Source of the DNA: Clostridium mediterraneense
Lineage (GTDB): Bacteria > Bacillota > Clostridia > Clostridiales > Clostridiaceae
Direction: 5' to 3'
Assembly (NCBI RefSeq): GCF_900091705.1
Contig: NZ_LT594785.1
Coordinates: 1,672,357-1,736,356 of the forward strand
DNA length: 64,000 nt
Shown: positions 29,279-38,186 of the stretch, in pieces
How positions within the stretch are numbered: position 1 is the stretch's first letter
Layout: the number at the start of each line of letters is the position of its first letter
The notes under the pieces: model-generated
Databases searched by the model: none
What the model saw: only the letters and a program-made list of their open reading frames with translations
What the model was told of the DNA's origin: nothing
Made by a program: the position numbers and the translations under genes

Positions 29279-29318
29279 ACAAAAAGCTTCTAAATCTTAT
29301 ACATTTAGAAGCTTTTTT
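29279..29318 (-). terminator. Intrinsic terminator of the 194-residue protein gene
   Basis: AAAAAGCTTCTAAA and TTTAGAAGCTTTTT form a long stem. It abuts the stop codon of the minus-strand gene and could work in both directions. Confidence 0.85.
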
Positions 29319-29319
29319 A

Positions 29320-29904
29320 TTAAACATTATGATAATATAATCCACTTTTATCTATTAACTCTTTATAAGTCTCAAGTCCCTCTTCATCTTTATAAAATAT
29401 AGGAAACTCCAAATTATAATTTCCCCATACAGTTAAAGGAGTATCTAAGAAATATACTGTACAGAAAAATAACTCTCTAGTATTTAGTTTAGTTATAAGT
29501 TCAATTATCTCTTTATCTAATGCTTTAAAATATACTGTATCTCCCCTCATTTCTTTTATTATTTCTAAAAATAATTCTCTTGACCTACCTTCAAGTCTTT
29601 CTGCTATATTAGAAATAGAATTATCATCTAATCTATTTATATAAAAATCTATTATTGTTCCCTTATCATTATTTAACTCATACGCTTTTTGCATGAAATC
29701 TATAAATTTATTTTCTTCCTTAGAATTAAGCATACCAATTTCATTTATAGCAAAGCTTTTTTCCTCTTCAACAGTTAATTTCTTATTATGTATACTAAGT
29801 ATCTTGCTTTTATATTTTTTAAGCCCTGCCTCTATATCACTAATTTTTATCTCTACCTCATTAATAAAATCTATCTTACTTACCTCTTCTATAAATTTAC
29901 TCAT
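29320..29904 (-). CDS. Protein of unknown function
   Basis: A 194-residue soluble, acidic, helix-rich protein that I do not recognise. It has no signal peptide or membrane segment. The C-terminal third (NTRELFFCTVYFLDTPLTVWGNYNLEFPIFY) is more hydrophobic and aromatic and is the likely folded core. The ATG at 29904 has no good ribosome binding site. Instead, a ten-codon frame with its own AAAGGTGG site ends five bases upstream (29910-29939), so translation may be coupled. It is closed by a strong terminator. Confidence 0.65.
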   Translation of the reverse strand: MSKFIEEVSKIDFINEVEIKISDIEAGLKKYKSKILSIHNKKLTVEEEKSFAINEIGMLNSKEENKFIDFMQKAYELNNDKGTIIDFYINRLDDNSISNIAERLEGRSRELFLEIIKEMRGDTVYFKALDKEIIELITKLNTRELFFCTVYFLDTPLTVWGNYNLEFPIFYKDEEGLETYKELIDKSGLYYHNV

Positions 29905-29909
29905 AATTT

Positions 29910-29939
29910 CTAGTGAAAAATACTAATTGTATTCTTCAC
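29910..29939 (-). other. Possible ten-codon leader frame before the 194-residue protein
   Basis: GTG at 29937-29939 follows AAAGGTGG with eight bases between. The frame encodes nine residues (MKNTISIFH) and stops at 29910-29912. Its stop is five bases before the downstream ATG, which lacks its own site. This could be a coupling leader or a relic of a longer N-terminus. Confidence 0.3.
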
Positions 29940-30095
29940 TTACTTCACCACCTTTATATATTGAAAATATTATATTTATTATTTTATCATATATATTTTT
30001 ACATAAGTAAATATCTAATATTCTATTTTAGAAGAATTTTCGTAATTTACTAACGTAAAAAATCTATAAAAAATATTAATATACTTTAACTCTTA

Positions 30096-30320
30096 TTATT
30101 TATATATTTTAGCCATATAATATTCATCAATATATTCATCAATATATTCTCCATCCATAAATATTGATTTTCTTTTTATTCCTTCGATTTCAAAACCATT
30201 TCTCTCATATAATTTTTTTTGCAATATTATTAGGACACATTACAGTTAACTCTAGTCTTAATATTTCATTTTCCCCAGCCCATAAATCTAATTCACTACA
30301 AAGTTTTTTACCAATTCCTT
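30096..30320 (-). pseudogene. GNAT acetyltransferase remnant, truncated and frameshifted
   Basis: Translating the minus strand gives GIGKKLCSELDLWAGENE, then LRLELTVMCPNNIAKK, a break in a run of eight A, and in another frame KLYERNGFEIEGIKRKSIF followed by YIDEYIDEYYMAKIYK and a stop. This is the C-terminal half of a GNAT N-acetyltransferase, from the acetyl-CoA loop (GxGIGKKL region) to the usual ending. The N-terminal half is missing, and the join lies beside the terminator of the neighbouring ATPase gene. A 12-base tandem duplication repeats YIDE. It is very unlikely to be functional. Confidence 0.85.
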
Positions 30321-30321
30321 A

Positions 30322-30358
30322 TTAAAATAAAAAAGACATGAGAATTACCTCATGTCTT
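30322..30358 (-). terminator. Intrinsic terminator of the two-P-loop ATPase gene
   Basis: AAGACATGAG and CTCATGTCTT form a perfect 10-bp stem around AATTAC, followed by TTTTTTATTTT on the minus strand. It directly abuts the acetyltransferase remnant. Confidence 0.88.
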
Positions 30359-30373
30359 GAGAAATATATTATA

Positions 30374-31438
30374 TTAATTAATAGCTAATTTATCTCCCAC
30401 TATCTTATCTGCTTTTTCTTCGTCAAAAGCCTCATCATAAATACTATCTAATTTAGCCTTATTTTCTCCTGCCTTCTTTAAATAATTTGAAGCTTCTTTT
30501 TTAGCTATAATATATTCACTTTCAACTTGTTCAATTTCATCTGCATATATACTATCTACATCTTCATCAAAAAGTTCCTTATAAAAATCTACTATTTCAT
30601 CTGTATCTAAACTTGGGAAATATTCATGTGGAGCTGTACTATCAAAGATTGCAAAGCCAAGTTCTCTTACTATTACCATATCTAAGCTACTTGGATCAAA
30701 GCCACAATGATATACTTCCACTGTAAATCCATTTTCTTCAGCCTTCTTAGCAATTTTCTTTAATACTGTTGATTTACCTGAACCAGCTCTACCTTTTATA
30801 TAGTAATTTTTAAGTCCATCAATTAAATTAGGTACAAAATCAACTCCACCTTTTGGAGTTGCCGCTCCTAAATATCTATGAAAAGTTTTTCCATCAGAAT
30901 CCTTTTTACTTGTAATAAGTTTATTAACTAAACTTTCTGCTAAATTATTAGCCTTAGAAAGATCCATATGATTAATATATATAGCTTCCCAAACATCATG
31001 TATTTTTAAAGCTTTTTCATAACCTTTATAAGAAGAATTTAAATTTCTATATATAGCATTTTTTAAATCATCTATATATTTTGAGTTTGCCTTTATTTTA
31101 TCTGAATCTAAAGCTCCATCTAAATTAATCTCTATATTCTTAGCTTTAGAGATAACTATATTACCTCCATGAACAAGATTGCCATTAAAAATTGCTAAAT
31201 CTAACTCTGGTATCTTTATAGCTTCTATTTCATCAGTATCTAAACTACTAATAATTACTTCTACATCGTATAAGGCAGCATATTGTTTTTTTAATTTTTC
31301 TAGCACCTTAGTCTTATAAGTATTACTACCACCTTTTAAAACATAGGCTTCTTTAGTATCTTGAAAGATACTATCATATAAAGGAGCAAATCCTCTTGCA
31401 GTGTTTCCACTACCGATATAATTAATTATTTTCCCCAC
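30374..31438 (-). CDS. PRK06851-type P-loop ATPase
   Basis: A protein of about 354 residues resembling the PRK06851 family of clostridial ATPases, which have two tandem P-loop halves. The second P-loop is intact (KGRAGSGKSTVLKK) and is followed by the family motif HCGFDPSSLDMVIV...STAPHEYFPS. The first half has only a degenerate loop (LKGGSNTYKTKVL). No function is established. The start is taken as GTG 31438, which has AGAAGG at nine bases and yields the GKIINYIGSGNTARG beginning expected of the family. The ATG at 31459 has no site. Single-gene unit with a terminator. Confidence 0.7.
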   Translation of the reverse strand: MGKIINYIGSGNTARGFAPLYDSIFQDTKEAYVLKGGSNTYKTKVLEKLKKQYAALYDVEVIISSLDTDEIEAIKIPELDLAIFNGNLVHGGNIVISKAKNIEINLDGALDSDKIKANSKYIDDLKNAIYRNLNSSYKGYEKALKIHDVWEAIYINHMDLSKANNLAESLVNKLITSKKDSDGKTFHRYLGAATPKGGVDFVPNLIDGLKNYYIKGRAGSGKSTVLKKIAKKAEENGFTVEVYHCGFDPSSLDMVIVRELGFAIFDSTAPHEYFPSLDTDEIVDFYKELFDEDVDSIYADEIEQVESEYIIAKKEASNYLKKAGENKAKLDSIYDEAFDEEKADKIVGDKLAIN

Positions 31439-31549
31439 AAATCTCAACCTTCTTATCATTTAATTATATCTTATCTTATGCTTTAAAATTATTTATTGAT
31501 AACACTTTATATTTTCCAACTAAATCCCATTACTAATTTATAAATATAT

Positions 31550-33562
31550 TTAAATTCTATTCTTAAATTTAACTGCTATAAATGCCCCAAGCCTTTTAAT
31601 TTTCACTCTACTTTCATCTATATATTCAATACCACTTTCTCGCACCTTATCTTTATCTAAAATTACTTCCCAACCTTTATCATCTAGTTCAATATATTTA
31701 TCAATATTAGAACCATTAAAAGCTACTAAAACTTTACTCCAATATTTATCTATATCATCACATTCTATAGTATAAGCAACTAAATTTCCTATTTCACTAA
31801 ACTTATTTTCATCAATAAACTTCAAATATTTATTTATCTTTTCCTTAGAGCCTATATTAAAAACACTATGATTTTTTCTTAATGATATTAATTCTCTATA
31901 ATAATCAAAAATATCTTTATTTTCTTTTTTACTATTCCAATAAATCTTATTTACACTATCTGAAGACTTATAACTATTACCATCATACTCTCCATTTTCT
32001 TTTTTCTTTGTTCTTAATAATTCTTCTCCAGAATTTATAAATGGAATTCCTTGAGATGTTAAAACTATTGCAGCTGAAAGCTTATTCATATCTATTAAAT
32101 CCTCTTTACTAGCATCTTTATTTGCTAAAGATAATTTATCCCACAAAGTATAGTTATCATGACAAGAATCATAATTTATACTTTGAAAAGATTCATTTGC
32201 CCATGGATATTTATTATAAATCACCTTTGAATAATTTATATCCCTATGTTCTATGGCTCCAACTATTCCAAATTTAATTGTTTCTTCTAAATTAGCCTTA
32301 CCACTTACAAATCCTCTATCACTATCTGAAAATACATTTCCCTTTATTGCATCCCTAAGATTATCATTAAAACAAGCTATTCTTTTATTTTCTATTTTTC
32401 TTATATTATCTTTTATCATACTATTTTCATTAGATAAAGTACTTTCCCCACCTTTCCATCCTTCACCTAAAAGAAGAATATCTTTATCTATCTTATCAAG
32501 CTCTTTTCTAATTTCTTCAACAGTTTCTATATCATAAAGTCCCATTAAATCTAATCTAAAACCATCAATTTTATATTCTTTAGCCCAATAAATCATAGAA
32601 TCTATTATAAATTTTCTTGCCATTCTTCTTTCAGTTGCAATTTCATTGCCACATCCAGAACCATTAGAATATTCACCGTTTTCATTAAATCTATAATAAT
32701 ATTTAGGAACTATCTTATTAAAACTTGAATTTATAGATTCTGCAGTATGATTATAAACAACATCCATAATAACTCTAATTCCATTATCATGTAATTTCAT
32801 TATCATCTCTTTAAGTTCTCTTATTCTAAGTACAGCATCCTTAGGATTTGTAGAATATATACCTTCTGGAACATTATAATTTCTAGGATTATACCCCCAG
32901 TTATACTCTCCATTTAAAACATTTTTATCAGAAGAACTAAAATCATATATAGGCATTAACTGAACATGTGTTACTCCAAGCTCTACTAGATGATTTAAGC
33001 CTGTTTTTATTTCTGCTTCATTATCAGTAAATGTTAATCCTTTATACTTACCTCTATCCTCTTCTCTAACTCCTGAAGCTTCATCAATTGTAAAATCCCT
33101 AATACTCAATTCATAAATTATTGGATTTTTACTCATTTTAGGAGAAAAACTATTTTTCCATCTCTTAGGATTAGTTTTATCTAAATTTATAACCATTGAT
33201 TTGTCTCCAGTAATATTAATAGCTCTACAATAAGGATCTGTAACTTCAAATACCTCATCATTTTTTTCTATTCTATAATTATAATATTGTCTATGATAAT
33301 CACCTTTAAGCTCTATATACCAAACTCCCTCTAAACATTTTTTCATATCTAGATACTTCTTTTTAGCATTTTCATCATCACTGCTAAATAAAACTAAACT
33401 AACTTTTTCAGCTGTTGGACTCCAAAGTTTAAAAATAGTTTTTTTCTTTCTATATATAGCTCCTAACCCCTCATTATGATAATATAAATTTTCTATAAGA
33501 TTAAAATCATTATCCACATCAAGAACATTTTTTCTATTTATTAAATCCTCTTCAATCGTCAT
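31550..33562 (-). CDS. pulA: Type I pullulanase (glycogen-debranching, GH13)
   Basis: A 670-residue cytoplasmic debranching enzyme that hydrolyses alpha-1,6 links in pullulan, glycogen or limit dextrins. An N-terminal CBM48-like domain (FKLWSPTAEKVSLVLFS, about residues 40-130) precedes the catalytic barrel. The type I pullulanase signature YNWGYNP is present. The catalytic residues are Asp338 (GFRLDLMG), Glu367 (LLGEGW) and the Asp of SCHDNYTLWDK. There is no signal peptide, so it acts inside the cell on imported dextrins or stored glycogen. The ATG follows AGAGGTGAT. No other glycogen genes are in the window. Confidence 0.93.
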   Translation of the reverse strand: MTIEEDLINRKNVLDVDNDFNLIENLYYHNEGLGAIYRKKKTIFKLWSPTAEKVSLVLFSSDDENAKKKYLDMKKCLEGVWYIELKGDYHRQYYNYRIEKNDEVFEVTDPYCRAINITGDKSMVINLDKTNPKRWKNSFSPKMSKNPIIYELSIRDFTIDEASGVREEDRGKYKGLTFTDNEAEIKTGLNHLVELGVTHVQLMPIYDFSSSDKNVLNGEYNWGYNPRNYNVPEGIYSTNPKDAVLRIRELKEMIMKLHDNGIRVIMDVVYNHTAESINSSFNKIVPKYYYRFNENGEYSNGSGCGNEIATERRMARKFIIDSMIYWAKEYKIDGFRLDLMGLYDIETVEEIRKELDKIDKDILLLGEGWKGGESTLSNENSMIKDNIRKIENKRIACFNDNLRDAIKGNVFSDSDRGFVSGKANLEETIKFGIVGAIEHRDINYSKVIYNKYPWANESFQSINYDSCHDNYTLWDKLSLANKDASKEDLIDMNKLSAAIVLTSQGIPFINSGEELLRTKKKENGEYDGNSYKSSDSVNKIYWNSKKENKDIFDYYRELISLRKNHSVFNIGSKEKINKYLKFIDENKFSEIGNLVAYTIECDDIDKYWSKVLVAFNGSNIDKYIELDDKGWEVILDKDKVRESGIEYIDESRVKIKRLGAFIAVKFKNRI

Positions 33563-33635
33563 CTATATCACCTCTAATCTCTATATTAAAATTATATTTA
33601 GAAAAAAATATATAATGTCTTATTAAGTTTAAATA

Positions 33636-33668
33636 AAATTAAAAGAGCTGCCTCTTTTGAGACAGCTC
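33636..33668 (-). terminator. Intrinsic terminator of the Bax-inhibitor-1-like gene
   Basis: GAGCTGCCTC and GAGACAGCTC (33645-33668) pair around TTTT with one mismatch, followed on the minus strand by TTTTAATTTTATTT. Confidence 0.78.
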
Positions 33669-33685
33669 ATAAATAATTATCATAT

Positions 33686-34405
33686 TTAATCTCTTGATGA
33701 TATTTTTGCAAGTAAATTTAATATTTCTGTATATAACCAGATAAGTGTTACTGTAAGTCCAAATGCACAGTACCATTCCATGTACTTAGGTGCTCCATAA
33801 CTTGCAGCCTTTGTAATATTATCAAAATCAGTCATTAATGACATTGCTGCTAAAACTATTACTATTAAACTAAATCCGATTCCAATTCCACCATTACCAT
33901 ATATAGGAGACATAACTCCGAATAGTGACATTAAAGCTGATATTAAGCTAACAGCTGCAACTGATATAATCCCTATAAACACCATTTTTCTGATTTTTTC
34001 AGCAAATGTTGGTACTGCTCTATATATAAGTAAAGTAACAATAGCAACAACTATAGTCATAAGTACAGCTTGACTTGCTATTCCTGGATATATATTATTT
34101 AATAAATTAGATAAAGCTCCTAATGCAAAACCTTCACATGCAGCATATATTATAGCTGTATATTGTGCAATCTTAGGCATAAATGTTGTAGCCATCGCAA
34201 TAAAGAATCCTATTAATGTAGCACCAGTTAAAGCTGGTTTATAATTATATATTGTCATTTCAAAGCTATATAAAAATGAAGCTGCTAATACTACCATTAA
34301 TATTAATGATTTTACTACAGTTCCACCAACAGTCATAACTTGTGAATCTACTTTTCCTTTTGTAGTATCTAAACCTTTTAAAATAAAAGGATTTCCTTTT
34401 TTCAT
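33686..34405 (-). CDS. Bax inhibitor-1/YccA family membrane protein
   Basis: A 239-residue protein with seven membrane segments. It belongs to the BI-1 branch common in Firmicutes, with a cytoplasmic start (MKKGNPFILKG) and the family's characteristic TDFDNITKAASYGAPKYMEWYCAFGLTVTLIWLYTEILNLL region near the C-terminus. The acidic residues in that region correspond to those proposed to form the pH-sensitive Ca2+-leak site in the Bacillus homologue YetJ. Possible calcium leak is inferred from that homologue. The ATG follows GGGAGG. Single-gene unit. Confidence 0.9.
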   Translation of the reverse strand: MKKGNPFILKGLDTTKGKVDSQVMTVGGTVVKSLILMVVLAASFLYSFEMTIYNYKPALTGATLIGFFIAMATTFMPKIAQYTAIIYAACEGFALGALSNLLNNIYPGIASQAVLMTIVVAIVTLLIYRAVPTFAEKIRKMVFIGIISVAAVSLISALMSLFGVMSPIYGNGGIGIGFSLIVIVLAAMSLMTDFDNITKAASYGAPKYMEWYCAFGLTVTLIWLYTEILNLLAKISSRD

Positions 34406-34553
34406 CCTCTTTTCCTCCCTTGTATAACCTTAAAATATAAATTATTTATTAATAAAATTAACTTATAAATAAAATATATTAATACGTATTATATCATAAA
34501 AAAAATATTTTTCAGTAATTCTATATAATGTTAATATTTTGTTCAAAAATTAT

Positions 34554-34582
34554 TTATATTAATAACTTATTTATTAATATAA
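34554..34582 (-). terminator. Weak AT-only hairpin at the end of the 393-residue protein gene
   Basis: TTATATTAATAA and TTATTAATATAA are perfect inverted repeats overlapping the stop codon. There is no GC in the stem and only a loose T run follows, so terminator activity is uncertain. Confidence 0.4.
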
Positions 34583-35755
34583 GATAACATAATTATTAAA
34601 AACTCTAATAAGTCCCTCATATTGAACTTCTTTTTTTTCAACAATATCTCTTATAACAGCATATTCTGAAATTATTCCATCATATTCTTCTGAGTAATAA
34701 GTTATTAAATATCTATCTTCTATAAAATCTTCAACTGTTCCTATTCTTTTATCATAAAAAATATTGCAATCCCTGTTAAATACACCTAATAACCACTTAT
34801 TTTCTCCTATCTCCTCTTCATAGAAAATATTTCTCTTACTTGTATTATAATAAAAATCCCCTATATACTTATTATGCTCAATTATATCTTCTTCAGTAAT
34901 ATATCCTTGTTTTTTATTTAAACTATAAATTCTTTCAATCCCTGTTTCAAAAAATTTCTTTCTATAATAAATTTTTTCTAAATCTTCACCTAAATATTTT
35001 ACAATTCCTTCTTTATCAATTTGATCTATAACATAAAACTTTAAATGTTCTTTTCCAGACTTAATATTCTCTATAAAAGATTTAAACTCTAAAAAATTTA
35101 AGCTACTAACTTTTTTAATCTTATCATTTTTATCAAAAACACCCTTAAAATAATAAAACTCGTTTTCCCAATCTTCTCTATATGCTTCTTCAAAAAATAT
35201 AACTTCCCTTTTTTTAAAGCTTGTCTTATATAAATAATCTCTTCCCCCTAAAACTAATTTAATATCTTTAATAAAATATGACCTTATTTCCTCTAAATCA
35301 ATTAGATAAGCAAATTTATAATTAAAGCTAATATTACTTCTATATTTAGAATATTCTTTTGGAAGAAAGCCTGGCCTTTCTATAAATACTACTAAATTAG
35401 TCTTGTCTAATATATTTACATGCCTTAACTCTCCTTCTAGCTCTAAAATTATATTATCCTCATTTTTATTCTTCTTATAATCAGTTATAGTTAAAATATT
35501 TAAAAATTTATTTTCCTTATTAATTATAAATATAGTATCATCTTGTAAAAACACTCTATAATCATAGTACTTGCTTCTATCTATCTCAAATTCTTTAACT
35601 AATTTTTCAACTTTATTATCTATGTAGTAAATACAAATAGTAAAATAATTTTTTTTAGTTCTCTCTCTTAAGGTAGTATATATCAGAAAATCTTTATCAT
35701 TATATATGAAATTAAAGTACTTACTAGAATATTTTTTTAAATCTAAGAACTTCAT
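34574..35755 (-). CDS. Protein of unknown function, Tyr/Lys/Asp-rich
   Basis: A 393-residue soluble protein that I do not recognise. It is rich in Tyr, Phe, Lys, Asp and Glu. Successive short strands each end in a charged turn (FIYNDKDFLIYTT, VFLQDDTIFIIN, LIDLEEIRSYF, YYFKGVFDKNDKI), a pattern that suggests a beta-propeller-like fold without catalytic signature. There is no signal peptide. The ATG follows AAGAGGAG, and codon use matches the neighbours. It is divergent from the cardiolipin synthase gene. Function is unknown. Confidence 0.65.
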   Translation of the reverse strand: MKFLDLKKYSSKYFNFIYNDKDFLIYTTLRERTKKNYFTICIYYIDNKVEKLVKEFEIDRSKYYDYRVFLQDDTIFIINKENKFLNILTITDYKKNKNEDNIILELEGELRHVNILDKTNLVVFIERPGFLPKEYSKYRSNISFNYKFAYLIDLEEIRSYFIKDIKLVLGGRDYLYKTSFKKREVIFFEEAYREDWENEFYYFKGVFDKNDKIKKVSSLNFLEFKSFIENIKSGKEHLKFYVIDQIDKEGIVKYLGEDLEKIYYRKKFFETGIERIYSLNKKQGYITEEDIIEHNKYIGDFYYNTSKRNIFYEEEIGENKWLLGVFNRDCNIFYDKRIGTVEDFIEDRYLITYYSEEYDGIISEYAVIRDIVEKKEVQYEGLIRVFNNYVILY

Positions 35756-36021
35756 ATAATTCTCCTCTTAATTTACTCTTCAATAAATTTTATTACTTAT
35801 CAGCACTGAAAATGTATAATAATACTTTTTAATATATTCTTAGTTTTAATTAAGATAATATTTTATACTTAAAGTAAATTTTAATAAACCCAAACAATAA
35901 AAGTTCACAAGTTCTCTCAATAATAATATAATAATAATATTATTCAATATATTACTATATTTTTAAACTTTATAAATTGATATAATGTATTATGAACTTA
36001 TTGTTTTAAAGGGGGTATAGT

Positions 36022-37464
36022 ATGGAAATACACCAATGGTTTGCAATGGGTAGCTTAGGAATTGTAGTTAATATTATACTTGTAATTTTTCTAATATTTT
36101 TTGAAAGAAAAAACCCTTCTACCACATGGGCCTGGCTATTTATTTTAATATTTATACCTATTATAGGTTTTATTCTTTATCTTTTATTTGGACTAAACTT
36201 AAATAGGCAGAAACTTTCTAATAAAAAATTAATAGATGATACATCTAAAAATAATTATTTTAAAAAGCTTAAAGAACAAAATCAATATGATATCAGCTCA
36301 ATAAAAAATAAAGATGTTATATTAATGAATTATAATAATTCTAATTCTATATACAGTGAAGAAAATAATGTAGAAATCTATTTTGATGGAAATTCTTTAT
36401 TTGATGATATTATAAAAGCCATAAATTCTGCTAAAGAATATATACATATAGAATTTTATATATTTAGAAGTGATTCTATAGGATCTAAAATCTTAGATGC
36501 TCTTTATGAAAAAGCTAAAGAAGGAGTTGAAATTAAACTTCTTGTTGATGCTATGGGAAATTCTATTAAAAGAAAATACGTAAAGAAACTAAAGATGGCC
36601 GGAGTAAAATTTTCTATATTTTTCCCTAGTGTTTTACACTTTTTAAATCTTAGATTAAATTATAGAAATCATAGAAAAATAATAGTTATTGATGGACAAA
36701 CTTCTTTTTTAGGAGGTTTTAATGTTGGTGATGAATATCTAGGTAAAAGTACAATAGGAAATTGGCGTGATACTCATTTAAAAATTGAGGGGCCTGCCAT
36801 AAATGATTTAGAAGAAAGATTTTTATTAGATTGGACTTACTCTGTTGGAGAAGAGTTAACTGATTCTCATAAAAAATATATGTTTAAATCTAAAAAATTA
36901 AATAATAATTTAAAAACTACACCACTTCAAATAGTTTCATCAGGACCTGACCATATTCAGCATCATATAAAAAATACTTATATGAAAATAATAAATAATG
37001 CCAAAGAGAGTATTTATATACAAAGTCCTTACTTTGTTCCAGATGATTCCATCTTAGATTCATTAAAACTTTCATCACTCTCTGGAGTAAACGTTAATTT
37101 AATGCTACCTGGTAACCCAGATCATTTCTTTATGCCTTGGGTATCAAATCAATATGTAGAAACTCTACTTGATTATGGCGTTAATATTTATTTATATAAT
37201 AATGGTTTTATACATGCTAAAACTATAGTAGCTGATTCAAATATAGCTAGTGTAGGTACAGCTAATATGGATATTAGAAGCTTTTCATTAAATTTTGAGA
37301 CTAATGCAGTTCTTTATGATGAAGATATAGCTCAAAATTTAGAAAAGCAATTTAAAACTGATTTAGAGCACTGTATTAAACTTGATAAACAAAAATTTAG
37401 AGAAAGAAGTATTATTACTAGATTCTTTGAAGCTATTTTTAGACTACTTTCTCCAATAATGTAA
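36022..37464 (+). CDS. cls: Cardiolipin synthase
   Basis: A 480-residue membrane enzyme that joins two phosphatidylglycerols to make cardiolipin and glycerol. Two N-terminal membrane helices (residues about 10-60) precede two phospholipase D domains. The HKD motifs are complete: His217, Lys219 and Asp224 in NHRKIIVIDG, and His398, Lys400 and Asp405 in IHAKTIVADS. The length is standard for bacterial Cls. The ATG follows AAAGGGGG. The gene converges with the VTT-domain gene through a shared terminator. Confidence 0.94.
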   Translation: MEIHQWFAMGSLGIVVNIILVIFLIFFERKNPSTTWAWLFILIFIPIIGFILYLLFGLNLNRQKLSNKKLIDDTSKNNYFKKLKEQNQYDISSIKNKDVILMNYNNSNSIYSEENNVEIYFDGNSLFDDIIKAINSAKEYIHIEFYIFRSDSIGSKILDALYEKAKEGVEIKLLVDAMGNSIKRKYVKKLKMAGVKFSIFFPSVLHFLNLRLNYRNHRKIIVIDGQTSFLGGFNVGDEYLGKSTIGNWRDTHLKIEGPAINDLEERFLLDWTYSVGEELTDSHKKYMFKSKKLNNNLKTTPLQIVSSGPDHIQHHIKNTYMKIINNAKESIYIQSPYFVPDDSILDSLKLSSLSGVNVNLMLPGNPDHFFMPWVSNQYVETLLDYGVNIYLYNNGFIHAKTIVADSNIASVGTANMDIRSFSLNFETNAVLYDEDIAQNLEKQFKTDLEHCIKLDKQKFRERSIITRFFEAIFRLLSPIM

Positions 37465-37469
37465 GTAAT

Positions 37470-37506
37470 AAAAATAGACTACCTTATAAGGTAGTCTATT
37501 TTTTAT
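37470..37506. terminator. Bidirectional terminator between cls and the VTT-domain gene
   Basis: AATAGACTACC and GGTAGTCTATT form a perfect stem around TTATAA, with A and T runs on either side. Confidence 0.88.
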
Positions 37507-38066
37507 TATTCACATGAAATTTTAGTTTTCTTTAAAGTAAGTAATATTAAAACCATTGCTACTACTGTAATAATAAGCCTTATATAATTACTATTTATAT
37601 TTATAAGATCATAACTTAAAATAGCTTCTAAAGCTATAGATGGTATCTTTCCAAGTAATGTAGCTATAGCATAAGGACCGATACTTATCTCACTAACTGC
37701 TCCTGCAAGTGTAACAAAACCTGAAGGAATAAATGGAATTAACCTAGCTTCAAAAATTAAAAAAGCTGCCTTTTTACCTTTACTATGAATTATTGAATTT
37801 ATAAGCTTATATCTTGATAATCCTTCCACCTTTTTCTTAAATCCAAATCTATATAAATAAAAACTTATAATTGCTCCTATGAATTCTCCAAGAAGCGATA
37901 TTATAAAACCTTCTATTGGACCAAAAAATATTATATTTGCTCCAGTTACAAAAAATGATGGTAAAACTCCTAATAGTGCTATTATAATACTTATAATTAT
38001 ACTAATTGGAATTGCAAAATAACTATACGTATTTAAAAAATCTAAAAAATTATTTATATTAAGCAA
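37506..38066 (-). CDS. TVP38/TMEM64 (VTT/DedA-like) membrane protein
   Basis: A 186-residue protein with about five hydrophobic segments and the VTT-domain core: a Gly-rich re-entrant segment (FFGPIEGFIISLLGEFIGAIISFYLYRFG) and the conserved arginine and proline of FEARLIPFIPSGFVTLAGAV. Relatives include DedA and eukaryotic lipid scramblases, so a role in lipid movement is plausible but not shown. The start is a TTG at 38066, eight bases after AGGGG; a nearby ATG is out of frame. It is closed by the terminator shared with cls. Confidence 0.82.
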   Translation of the reverse strand: MLNINNFLDFLNTYSYFAIPISIIISIIIALLGVLPSFFVTGANIIFFGPIEGFIISLLGEFIGAIISFYLYRFGFKKKVEGLSRYKLINSIIHSKGKKAAFLIFEARLIPFIPSGFVTLAGAVSEISIGPYAIATLLGKIPSIALEAILSYDLININSNYIRLIITVVAMVLILLTLKKTKISCE

Positions 38067-38143
38067 ATCATATTCCCCTAACTATTTAAACTATACATAA
38101 TTATACCATCTAAATTAAAAATATCTATAAATAAACTAATAAT

Positions 38144-38185
38144 AAAAAAAGATAATTTCTAAATTAATAGAAATTATCTTTTTTT
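38144..38185 (-). terminator. Intrinsic terminator of the lysine permease gene
   Basis: AAAGATAATTTCT and AGAAATTATCTTT form the stem around AAATTAAT, with long A and T runs. It probably works in both directions. Confidence 0.83.
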
Positions 38186-38186
38186 A

